From positions 10,024,001 through 10,088,000 of the forward strand of contig JAWHQI010000019.1 of NCBI GenBank assembly GCA_033032865.1: 64,000 nucleotides of DNA, written 5' to 3'. The number at the start of each line of letters is the position of its first letter. Position 1 is the first letter of the stretch. Shown piece by piece: positions 43,981 to 55,221 of the stretch. The DNA is from Dactylorhiza incarnata. Taxonomy: Eukaryota > Streptophyta > Magnoliopsida > Asparagales > Orchidaceae. Both the position numbers and the translations under genes were made by a program. Under the pieces are notes generated by a model that searched no databases, was not told where the DNA came from, and was given only the letters and a program-made list of their open reading frames with translations.

Positions 43981-45688
43981 TGATAAGTCCTGATCATATA
44001 CACATATATGGACTCATCTGGGCCATTTTTCTAGTCTTTCCACTGCACTTTAGCCTTGTTTTGGCTCATATTTGTCATTCTATGCTAGGTGCACTTCTTG
44101 GCCTATTTTGGTGTGTTTTGATGTTTATTCTCTTTTGATAGCCTTATCGTATTGTTGAGTGCCACTTTCAGTAGCCTGATTAGCATTTTTGTAGGAACAG
44201 GAGTCGTTCAGGTGTTCCCGGTACAATTCTGTACAGGAATACTGCGCACGATCACTGGTTCTATTGCGCACGACCACTGGTTGTGCGCCACTGATCGTGC
44301 GCACTTAACCCCCATTTTATGAGTTCTGTCTCGACCAATGCGCACGACCACTTATGATAATGCGCACGACCACTGGTCGTGCGCCACTGGTCGTGCGAAC
44401 ATTTTATTTTATAAATTTCTTACATTGCAGGCTCCGCCCAGGCAGGCGCACGATCACAGGATTCCAGCGCGCACGACCACTGGTCATGCGCCAATGACCG
44501 TGAGCACTGTTTATTCCAGCGCCTATAAATATTCCTGCTCGCTATTTAGGTCAAAAGCTCCGCATTTCTTCCGCTCCAGTCCGCCGTTTTCTCGCTCCAG
44601 AGCCCCGATTTCGCCCCTCCATCGCCGCCCACCATCTGGAGGTGCTCTGGGCTTGTTCTTCACGCCAATCTTGAGCCGGAGCTTCCTCTCGGCCTCCTCC
44701 TTCATCCTAGAGCTTCAAGGAAGGTTTAACCGCCATCGCCATCAAGCAAGGGGAAGTTTGCAACCTCTACCGGATCGTGAGACGAAGAAGACGGGTTCAT
44801 TGGAGAGTCGTGACAGCTCTCTCTACCCCGGACGTAGTTGCGGACCGAGCTTGGACGCGGATTGACAACCCGGCGATTCCAACCGTGAATCTCTAACGAG
44901 CCTTCGGATTCGGTCGATTTCTTGCCTTGTCCTTCTCTTATTGATGTGTTTGTAGCTAGATCTCTCATGTATTGATGATGAACACTATGAATCGTGCTTG
45001 TAATCTTAATTTCATGTCTATGTGAATTTATATTTTGTTCATATGTGTACGAGGTGCGCCACCATCCATCCTCCATCCCGCCGTCACGTTCGTGTGCCGC
45101 CCTAGCAATTGCTAGTGGTGTGCTTGTCGACGAGGTGCTTGTGACCCTCATCCGTATGCCTACTCTTCCATCCGCCTAGCGAAGCGTGGCATAGCGACCC
45201 GTGTAATCCATTCCGACTCCGCCGGTGCGAACTATTCCATCCACTTGCCCACTCTTCCATCCGCCTAGCGAATCGTGGCATAGCGGCCCGTGTAATCCAT
45301 TCGCCCAACGAAGCAGTGCGCTGAAGGCCTGCATAGTTCGATTCCGTTTGCCTACTCGTCCATCCGCCCTTGCGACGCAGCGCGCTCAAGGCCTGTCTAG
45401 TCTCCATTCCGCCAAGCGAAGCATTGCATAACGGCATTGCATAGGAGTAGTTGTAGTTGTTTTCTTTTATTTTCCAAAAGCCAAATCAACTCTCCCGCAT
45501 TCCATCCGACTCAAGGACTTTGATCTCAAGTCCTTCCTCGAACGTTAACTCCACCTTATTGTGTTCCTTAAGAGATTCGATACTCGGGGATTACTCCTCG
45601 TTTTATATTACTTGAACGATCGGTACACTGCCGTTTCGTGTCGCAGTCGAGCTACCGCCTATAGCGGTGTGCGAGATTTGCGCCATCA
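43981..45688 (+). repeat. B 3' LTR (1708 bp)
   Basis: The exact length match of the 5' copy. It begins tgataagtcc, one base different from the 5' LTR, and ends gcgccatca before the gacct duplication. Confidence 0.92.
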
Positions 45689-45693
45689 GACCT

Positions 45694-48303
45694 CTGGTAA
45701 TTTTTGTGTAATTAATTAAATGATTTAACCAGCACTTCATTCACAATGCACTTATTTTACCTTAACCTTAAGAAATATAATTAAGGGTCCAATAATCTTT
45801 AAAAAAATGTGCAACTTGGTGATAGGACATTTCAAGGCACTAGGAAGCTCTGTAAATTTTTATATAATTTTTGGAGATTATATATCAGTAGGCTACTTCA
45901 TAACATGTTCATATTAGGACTTATTTAGAATATTTATTTAGGTGAGAAAATGATTTCCATAAATTGTGAAACTCAGTCAGCAAGCCTTTATAAACATATT
46001 GGAGATCTAGTATTTCCTTCATAATTTTTGGAATTATTTAACAATAGGTTCCTTCACAATTTTCCCTAGACAGGGTTTCTTTGGAATATTCATTTATGTG
46101 ATTAAATTGCCTTTATAAATTCTGAAACTTGACCAGTAGACTTTTCTGACTAATATGAAGGTCTAGTAATTTTTCCATAATTTTTGGATAATTAATTTTG
46201 ATGGTTCCTTCACTAACCTCTAACTTTGGGAAGATGCTAAATATTATAATTAGAGGACAATTCCTGATTGTAAAATTGTGACATTCTTAACTTATTGTTA
46301 TTTTGGCATGATAGATTTATCTTAATTTTATGGGAGCCATAGCATAAGAATACCTTACACTTCATGTTCATATTCATACTTGGCAAATATCGGAGAAATT
46401 AAAATAAATGCTAAAATGTTTAGGAAAAATATGAATATTTGGATTTAGTCTTATAATGTCATGACAGTCCTCCAGTAAAAAACTTGTGTCATGTGGATGA
46501 ATATTTGGAGTACTTCTACTTATTAGCTTCATATAGTTAGTTTGGTCTGCGTATAGTAAAAATGGGAAACTTGGGCATTTAGGGGCCTACCAAGTGGAAG
46601 TGGCATGTAGTGGGTGTACATGGTCAGGATGAAGAGGTTGAGGTCATCAAAATAAGTTTAGGAGATAAAAGTGCTAGGTGAGCTAAGGGTAAGGTCGTGC
46701 TTGGGTTTGACGAAAGACCGTCTTTCCCCTAGTGTGTCATAAACCACCTAGGGTTAATACAAGTGAAACGTAAGAGGCTTATGCATATGGGTAGATACCA
46801 ATAACATTAAATGCCTTGAGAAAGGGAGCCTTGGGGTATCATCCCAATATAGTTCCTAGTACCGTAGCGAGCCCCTTATAGGGTAATCCTCGGGAAGTCC
46901 AAGGTCAACCATAAAACTGTAGGGTTAAGTTGTTATATAAGATTAACGAAGTAAGATACTCACTCACACTCTATTGTCACGGGTGCTTTAGTTGATTTGG
47001 TCTTACGAGCGGTAGGCTCGGTGGTTGTAACAATAAACTTATTAGTCTGGTGAGTTGTACCTAAACCATGTTTGTTGTGCCGAACGAGTTAGCCTGAGGA
47101 GCTTATGGCTCGGAGATAGATGTAAATATGATTGCATGTGCATATGGTGGTGGGTCCTTAGTGTTGATGGTCGTTGCACCGACATTAATACTTGGGCTCG
47201 GTAAGTGTGGATAACCCTTTACCAAGACAAGTCTGGAGGTCTAACCAGCAAGAGTACGCAGGAGCTCCGCTGTTGTGTTCTTAGCATTGAGGCGTACATT
47301 AGGTCTAGGTTAGGTAATGCAAATACCAACCTAGAGGTGGGCGAGGCCCAACCCACCGCTTCCGTTTGCCACTACGGGAGTATCCTGGGAGTTTTACTAG
47401 CTCCAAAAAATGGGAACTAAAGGTCTGTGCACATAGAGTCGTAGTGTGTGAGTTGCACTTGTGTGAACATAACATTTAACTGCATACCTTGCATGTCATA
47501 GCACCAACATTGCATTTCAACCCCTACCCCTATCGCATAAGTTGGTTATGGGACTTCTTATACGATAGGTCTTGCTAAACGACCCCTTGGTCTATAGGTT
47601 TGTGTGGGCATTCCTATAAATCAATAGTTACTTTTCTTTAAGTACATTTATATATTTGCTCTACTTGTCTACTTTACTTATTCTTACTCTACTTTACTTA
47701 CTGCTTCAGTTATGATATATATTGCATAGTGGTAGACATTCCCTGTAGATTCTATCCCCGTCACCTGCTATTGTTTACACCCCTTGTTGTCCTCTGCTTC
47801 ATTCCTCCCGCTCGGTGCCTTGGAGTCACTGGGGGAGGGGTGGGGGATTGGCTTAGTCTTTTTGACTAACAGTCGGTGGACCTTATCATTTTAGGGGACC
47901 GAGGAGATGTTGCAGCACCAGAGGCCGGTGCAGATGGAGACGGGGCAGTCTAGCACGGGAGCACCATTGGCAGGATCTGCGAGCATCGTTTAGCTTTAGT
48001 ATTTTATGCTTCTGCGAGAGAAATTATAGTGAGGAAATGATGTACAGGGCATGAGCCCTTTATTATTATCGTACCTTTTATTCAAATATTTGATGTGGAC
48101 ATCTCTTTATGATGGTTTTACTTTCTATGTGATATGGACTTGGCTTATATAAGTCTGCTTAAGCTGTACTTCTTTGTGATCGATAAGGCCAGAAGGATTA
48201 GCGTTTTGTAGTGGTGACCTTCCCGAGTGAGGGTGTCACCGCAAAGCGGAGGTTCTGGGCATAAGAACTGGGTTTTGTAAAAGAAAAAAAATGGGGTCTT
48301 ACA
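45694..48303. other. E3 right part, noncoding
   Basis: The first ~600 bp consist of degenerate ~140-bp AT-rich repeats with phrases such as cataatttttgga and ggttccttcac. From 46600 to 48303 the sequence is more mixed, with no supported ORF. The end contains aagcggaggttctgggc and an A run before ggggtcttaca. Confidence 0.6.
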
Positions 48304-48308
48304 TCCTC

Positions 48309-48670
48309 TCCTTCAATCTCCTCCGCCACCCTCTCCATCAACTCTTCCTAGGAGACGGGGGCCTTCCTCTTCAATCTCATCTTAAGAAAACTCTCCCTCA
48401 GCCCTACCGTGAAGGCGAGCTTGAGGGCAAACCCTGGCATCTCCTGGGTAAGCAGAACCTCCTCCTAGAATCAGTTCATGTAATGGGCCAGTGACTCCCT
48501 CGGTTCATGCTTGACCTTGAAGAGCGACTCGGCATCCCTCTTCCTCTTCTTCGAAGTCGAGAAGCACAACAAGAAGCCTCGACGTAAGTCCTCGAACTAG
48601 TAGATCGACCCAGCTGGGAGTTGATGGATCCAGTCCCTAGCGTTCTCCATTAGAGTGATGGCGAAGAGCC
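48309..48670 (-). pseudogene. G2 gag core fragment
   Basis: On the minus strand this fragment encodes a retrotransposon gag core: LPAGSIY followed by FEDLRRGFL, then HEPRESLAHYMN, and EELMERVAEEIE near 48310. At least four in-frame stops interrupt it (for example after SIY and after HYMN). It continues the gag that E3 cut at 36652, and C2 cuts it again at 48670. Confidence 0.82.
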
Positions 48671-48696
48671 TGTTGGATTGTGAGGCGCCCTTAGAC

Positions 48697-48722
48697 GGGG
48701 GGGGGGGGGGGGGGGGGGGGGG
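48697..48722. repeat. Run of 26 G in C2 LTR
   Basis: In the C2 sense this is a C run before tctaagggcgcc, near the end of the LTR. The other C2 LTR has only aggggggagggg at the equivalent place (57218-57229), so the run expanded in one copy or is an artefact. Confidence 0.9.
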
Positions 48723-49330
48723 TGAATAAGGGTTTTAATAACTTATACTTTATTTTAAAACATTTGTAATTAGAAAAGAAGAAATCAAGTGATATGAAAG
48801 AGAAACATGATTTTATTAATTCTTGAGATATGAAATTACAAAACATGATTTCTTATGACGCTAGAAATCGTGGGCGATAAATATGAAAATCCTTTTTGTT
48901 TTCTATCCTGACTCCAATCCCCATGAACCGGTGGCTTTAGTCTATCCTCCCCTGGATATGGCCTCAAGCCACTCTAGCCTATCTATCCCCAGAAAAGGCC
49001 TCGAGCACCCCCTAGATCTACTCCCTAGACCTAGTCGCCAACACAAGGCGAATTCACTCCACGATGGTAATTAAAAGAGTTACAAAAGAAAATACAACAT
49101 ATAATAAAAACTCCCTATAAAGAATTCTGGAGAAGGTGAAGGCTCGCTGGATGTTCTTGAAGTCAAAGTGTGTGTCCTTCATGTTGCATAAGCGTTGATC
49201 CGGCTCTCCTTGAATTCTTTGTCTGAAACTTGTGTGGGAGAAGATGGTCTGGAAATATGGCCCTTGCAGAGATTATCAAGTGCTGGAATAGGGCTCTGCA
49301 AAGTCAGTAGTAAGAGACATCGAAATCATC

Positions 49331-49340
49331 CAATTTATAG
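49331..49340 (-). promoter_or_regulatory. TATA-like box of C2 LTR
   Basis: The minus strand reads ctataaattg, about 10 bp after the last TAACGC palindrome. Confidence 0.5.
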
Positions 49341-49740
49341 ACTTTGAGTTAACGCCGACGTTAAGTGCTAATGTCGGGCGTTGACCATGTATAACAACAT
49401 ATTGATGGCTCAGATCTTCAGAAGAGGAAGGAGATTCTACACTTTAGGAATTGTTTTATTTTAGGCAATACTAACGTTGGCGTTAAGGCTAACGCGGGCG
49501 TTGGGCAAATCATTCCTAAAGTTCCTCCCGCAATCACGGTTGCTTTCTCCTTGCCAAATTCGTCGAACGAATAGCGGCCAGCGTTAAGACCTAATGCCTG
49601 GCGTTGAGTTTCTTTCTCCTTTTAATCAACTGGCATGCCATTTCGTCGATCAGCATCTCATCCAGTCGATAGGCATCCCGTCCCGTAGATTCGCTAGCGC
49701 CCAACGTTAAGACCTAACGCCTGGCGTTAGACAACTTTCA
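49340..49740. repeat. TAACGC...GCGTTA palindrome array in C2 LTR
   Basis: Four to five inverted motifs recur, the best being CTAACGCCTGGCGTTAG (49714-49730). Others, such as gttaacgccgacgttaa (49352), ctaacgttggcgttaa and cagcgttaagacctaatgcctggcgttg, are imperfect. They lie directly upstream of the TATA-like box in the C2 sense. Confidence 0.85.
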
Positions 49741-49898
49741 ATCCTTCTGCTTTTGGTTAGTGACAGACCATTGTTGCAGCAACCTGGTCTCATATCTGTC
49801 CAAACCTGCATGCTAAAAACACAATGGCAAACAAGATCAAATACAAGTAGGATTTGTTATTCTCAAATCAAAGGGATGCGGAAAACCATGTTCTAACA

Positions 49899-52386
49899 AT
49901 CTCCCACTTTTGATAATAACAAATCAAATTAGAGATAAATCAGATTCGTAGATAAAGAATTTGTGTTTTTATAAAGATATATGACACTAAGCAATTATAA
50001 GATAATGATAGGAATTATAGATCATTTAAGAATACTCCCCCTATAAAAATGCTCCCCCTTAGTCTATACTCCCATATACTAGATACATGCTCCCCCTTAA
50101 TCTAGTGAATCCTACTCCGTTTAATCAATATGATTTATTACTTTATTCTCCACCTTTTATTATTAGTAAAAGAAGGTTGAGTTTAAATTATGAACTAGAG
50201 AAAGGAAGACACAAATGAGGGACAAAACTAAAAGAGAATTTAAGAGTTTTAGTTTAACCATAACGAAAGTCGTGATCGATCTAAGGAAGAGAGTAACACA
50301 ACGGAAATAGATATGATAAGCGTGAATGAACATTATTCCAATCCATTATTTTGATTACTAGAGGAAATCACATACTTTAAAAAAATGTTTATAAGCTTGT
50401 TTGCAACAAAGTATGAAAAAAAATCCTATAAGTAGGCATGATTAACCATAAGAACACATAGCATAGTCAAATAGGAATGCGGAATAAGATAAGACATATA
50501 AATATAGAAGAATTTTTTATTAAGAAAGAATATGTTTGACACTAGGTTTTTCACAATAGAGCAATAACACTGAAAGTTCTTATAACAAGTAGGTAAGCTT
50601 GATTTATCATACACAACAAGACAATAACTACAATTAAATCAATTCGAATTTCAAGTGAAGAAAATATTGTAGAAATCATGCATTGCGATCTAGTGCATTT
50701 ACTTGAGTTTTTAGAGAATTTTGTAATTTTGCAATAGGTTCCAATTCTCATGAGTAGAAATTTTATAAAAATCAATGATGTGTGCATAGAATGTTTTGAT
50801 AAAAGTATACAAATGATATAATCAAAAACACATGACATATATAATGAAATAGAAATAATACTATTAAGAATGTAACCTTATGTTTACTTTCACACATCAA
50901 CACAAGAATAGAATTTCAAGGCACAACTCAATGGGTAAAATAAACAAGGTGCTTCTCCCACACAATGTTCATTAAGACTTATCAGGGAGCGAAGTATTGC
51001 TGGGGGATCAATGAAGCAATTTTATTGAATTTTTATTTTTAGTGATCCGGTGTACAAATAGAAGTGATAAAAACAATGTACACAAGACACTTTACAATTC
51101 TTTCCAAGGTTCTCAACCTCTCAATGCTTATTAAGACTTATCAGGAGGGTGAGTAGTGATTGGTTGAGTTATCTTTGGCATTATGTTTCATATTAGTGTA
51201 ATAGTGGGCCAAAGGTCTCAGAATTCACTTATTGTTGTAAATACAATATATTATTTTTCGAAAGTAATCACTTCTATATGTGCAAGAAATTTATTGTTTG
51301 AGTGAAGGTGTTAGTAATGTAGACAAATATCTTAATAGATTAAAACTATTACATTACACAATCATGCAAGTTGAAGATTATGAACATATGTAGATCATCA
51401 AAAAGTGAGTGTATGGATCATTGATTAGCATAAAATATTGCTCATGCTTAGAGGCATGCTAGGCAAAACATACACAATTATCTATAGACTATTTCATTGC
51501 ACATAATTAGATTAAGGTCAAGGCATGAAAAATAGGACAATGTTTAATAAATTTGAAATTAAAATTGCTCATTTGAGAGACTCCTTTTGTGTATGCCTAA
51601 ATAAGATTGACCATTTGAAACATAGATGATTAAGATGATGTGCTCACGTGAATACATATAGTCAAACAATAATTTAATATAGATAAGCAAGAACACATAA
51701 AAAATAACTTTTAGATTTTGGATTATATATATATGTTTTTGTTGAATTTTAAAATAGACCTAACAAGAAAAATGAGAGAAAAACACTAACCAAAAAATAT
51801 TTTGGCAATAACCCCAAAACAAATTTCACATTTACAAAAGAGGGCTAACGTCTGGCGTTAAGTAGTTAACGCCGAAACAGGACACTGTTTTTTTAAGGTT
51901 TTTGAAAAAAATTTGTTGGAATAAATAACATGTATATATTCCTTCATAGTCTAGAAATTTCAGATAATTTGGAAGATACTAGAAGGCAAATCAAGAATGT
52001 TTTTTTTTTGTAAATTATTAAAATGGGTATATAATAATTTTTTTTGTATTTTTGAGGTGAAAGTAATAAATTAAGAGACAAATTAATTTAAGGAAATAGT
52101 AGTAGAGAAATACCAGAAATATGGCAGAGAAGACAGAATTTAAATTTGATCAAAAAGGCTAACGTCTGGCGTTAACTAGTTAACGCCGGGATAGTACACG
52201 ATTTTTTGAGTTTTTTTTTGAAAAATTTTTCTATGGGATAGGGAGTATGTACATAGACCTTCTTAGGGTAGAATATTCAGAGAAAATGTAAATGAATAGA
52301 AGGCTTATTCAGGCATATTTTTGTGGTTTTCAAAATAGTTTTATTTATTTATTTTTATTTGATTTTTCATAACTTGTGATGAGTTT
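49899..52386 (-). other. C2 3' noncoding region with PPT repeats and two palindromes
   Basis: This 2.5-kb stretch is AT-rich and has no convincing gene. Near 50035-50100 it has several ctccccct blocks (GGGGGAG in the C2 sense). Two palindromes of the LTR type lie at 51854-51873 and 52168-52187; the second, GGCGTTAACTAGTTAACGCC, is perfect. They sit in two related segments about 315 bp apart. Confidence 0.75.
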
Positions 52387-55221
52387 TCAATTTGTTAAGT
52401 CTAAGACTCCTAATTCTAATCTAAGTAGAGTAAAGCGGGAGTCAGGTAGTGGCTTGGTAAAGATTTCTGCAAGTTGGGATTCAGTTCCAAAAAATAAAGT
52501 TTACATGAATATGTTCCTTTTTATGTGATCCCTAATGAAATGATATCTAACGTCTATGTGTTTGGATCTTGAGTGATGAACGGGGTTGTTGGTTAAATCA
52601 ATAGCACTCTTGTTGTCACACTTGAGTTCAATATTAGTTAAATAAATTCCGAAATCTTCTAAGGTTTGAGTCGTCCATAAAGCATGGGCACAATAACTTC
52701 CTAGTGCAATATATTCCGCCTCGGTGGTGGAGAGGGCAATGGAATTTTTCTTTCTACTTGACCATGCAACTAAAGAAGGACCTAAGAAATGACATGTGCC
52801 ACTATTGCTTTTTCTATCTAGAGAGCAACCCGCATAAACGGAATCGGAATACCCATGTAATAGAAAGGAATCATTAGTTGGATACCAAAGACCTAGTTTA
52901 GGTGTGCCAATTAGATATCTAAATATTAATTTTACCGCTTTTAAATGAGATTCTTTTGGGTTTGCTTGAAATCTAGCGCATAAGCATACGACAAACATAA
53001 TATCGGGTCTAGGTGCACTAAGGTATAATAAGGATCCAATCATCCCTCTATATAAAGTTTGGTCAATGGAAATTCCAGTTTCATCTTTTTCTAATTTTAG
53101 TGATGCGCTTATTGGAGTACTAGCTTGTTTTAAGTTTTCAAATCCAAATCATTTTAACATATCATAGACATATTTAGATTGACATACAAAGATTTCATCA
53201 TTTCTTTGGGTAATTTGAAAGCCTAAAAAATAAGTTAATTCACCAACTAGACTCATTTCAAATTCATTTTGCATTACAAGTACAACTTCATTACATAGCT
53301 CTTCATTAGTGGCTCCATAAATAATATCATCAACATATATTTGTAAAATAATTATATCATCATTAATATGCCTAATGAAGAGCGTATTGTCGGCACTACC
53401 CCTTTTATAACTGTGCTTTAATAAAAAAGATGTTAGACGTTCATACCAGGCACAGGGCGCTTGTTTTAGCCCATAAAGCGCTTTTTGTAATCTATAGACA
53501 TGATTTAGAAAATTTTCATCTATAAAGCCTGGGGGTTGTTTTACATAGACTTCTTCTTTAATTATCCCATTTAAGAATGCACTTTTTACATCCATTTGAA
53601 ATAGTTTAAAATTCTTATAACTCGCAAAGGCAAGAAAAATCTAATCAATTCAAGGCGAGAAACGGGAGCAAATTTTTCATCAAAGTTGACCACCTCAATT
53701 TGTGAATAACCTTGTGCTACTAGTCTAGCTTTGTTCCTAGTGATTCTAGAATCTCCATCTAATTTATTTTTAAATATCCATTTGACACCAATAACAGGGT
53801 GATTAGATGGTCTTTCTATCCAAACCCAATTGCGTTCAAATTGATTTAATTCTTCATTCATAGCAATAAACCAAAACTCATCATTTAAAGCGGTAGAAAC
53901 AATTTTAGGTTCAATTTCAGAGACAAAGCATAAATTAGAAAAAGATTCATTAAAGGAAGAGCGTGTAGTTACCCCTCTTAATGGTTCTCCAATTACAAGC
54001 TCCCTTGGAGGCACAAACTCTTCTTGCATCAGTTCTACTTCTTTTTCCTTTCCAAGTAATTCACAGTCATCAAGCTCCAAAGGTGAAGGGGGGTCATCTT
54101 CTTTTCCTGCACTATTAGAATCTACACAAGGCATAATTTCATCAAACTTCACATGACTAGACTCTTCAACCTTTTTAGATTTCTTATTATAGATCCTATA
54201 AGCCTTGCTAGTAGACGAGTAACCAAGAAAGACTCCTTCATCGCATTTTTCATCAAATTTAGCTAATGCATCTTTGGTATTTAAGATAAAACATTTTCGT
54301 CCAAAACATGAAAGTACGATACATTAGGTTTCTTTTGGTAATATAATTCATATGGAGTTAATTTCAAAATAGGGCGAAGCATGATACGATTTATAACATA
54401 ACAAGATGTATTTACTGCTTCAGCCCAAAAAGATCTAGGCAACCCATACTCAGATAACATAGTGCGCGCGAGTTCCTGAAGGGTTCTATTTTTCCTCTCC
54501 ACCACACCATTTTGTTGGGGGGTGCGTGGAGCAGAAAATTCATGCTTGATACCTAGATTATTACAGAAAGTGGTGAAACTATCATTTTCAAATTCCCCTC
54601 CATGATCCGGCCTTATGCACTTTATTTTTAAGTCTAACTCATTTTGAATGCGATTACAAAGTTTTGAAAATTTAGAAAATGCATCAGATTTGGAGGTGAG
54701 AAACAAAGTCCATGTGAATCTATAGAAATCGTCAATTAATACACAAGTGTACTTTTTGCCCGCAAGACTACAAGTGCTAATTGGCCCAAAGAGGTCCATG
54801 TGAATTAGTTGCAAAGGTCTTGTGGTGGATATTTCACTTTTACTTTTAAATGATGTTTTTGAAAATTTTCCTTTTTGGCAAGGCGAGCATAAAGAAGATA
54901 GATTTCCATTTAGTATTGGCAACCCTCTAATAATTTTATTTTTTGACAATTTTAAAATTAACTTAGTGCTAGAGTGACCAAGACGCCTATGACATAATTC
55001 AAGTTCTTCATTTTTTGAAATAACACATTTGTAAGAGAGAAAGATTCATTACCCACTGTACCAGTGCCTAGTATTCTTCCTTTTCCATTGCCACCAAACG
55101 TCGCGGTTCCTCCTTTTTTCTTAGAGAGGCTAAGGAACTTTGCTTTATCGCCAGTCATGTGCTTGGAGCAACCCGAGTCCAAGTACCACATGTCTCCTTT
55201 GTCCTTAGCCTGCCAACACAC
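52387..55221 (-). pseudogene. C2 pol: protease start, integrase, RT, RNase H (frameshifted)
   Basis: The protease begins at WYLDSGCSKHMTGD (about 55190). Integrase follows: LCSPCQKGKFS, HMDLFGPIST (about 54800), IRPDHGGEFENDSF and TPQQNGVVERKNRTL (about 54500), so D, D and E are all visible. RT shows [21 protein letters not shown] and IYVDDIIYG (about 53340). RNase H has STTEAEYIALG and DNKSAIDL and ends in LGVLDLTN at 52390. Frameshifts lie near 54955, 54155-54290 and 53590. Stops at 53149 and 52501 share the RT/RH frame. Confidence 0.88.

Larger units (their letters stand above)
39062..45688 (+). mobile_element. B: non-autonomous Athila-related LTR retrotransposon
   Basis: LTRs of exactly 1708 bp (39062-40769 and 43981-45688) lie between gacct duplications (39057-39061 and 45689-45693). 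Inside are a tRNA-Asp-type PBS, a single zinc-knuckle ORF, a noncoding region with blocks shared with F and D, and a PPT identical to that of F. No enzyme genes are present. The few LTR differences noticed imply a fairly young insertion. Confidence 0.92.
36653..48303. mobile_element. E3: ~5-kb LTR-like unit (probable solo LTR), interrupted by B
   Basis: The unit is flanked by tcctc (36648-36652 and 48304-48308). It opens TGTAACATCCCC and closes ggggtcttaca, so it has TG...CA ends inside the short inverted repeat TGTAA(C/G)A. Removing B (39062-45688 plus its duplication) leaves about 5.0 kb without any coding region, PBS or internal domain. That fits a solo LTR, and the terminal motif recalls Del/Tekay-type chromovirus LTRs. 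I recognise the clade only weakly, and a non-autonomous element is an alternative. Orientation is not settled. Confidence 0.6.
48671..49898 (-). repeat. C2 3' LTR
   Basis: Plus-strand ends are tgttggattg and ttctaaca. Bases 48671-48870 match 57196-57364 closely except for the G run. A palindrome array lies at 49340-49740 and a TATA-like box at 49331-49340 (ctataaattg on the minus strand). Confidence 0.88.
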
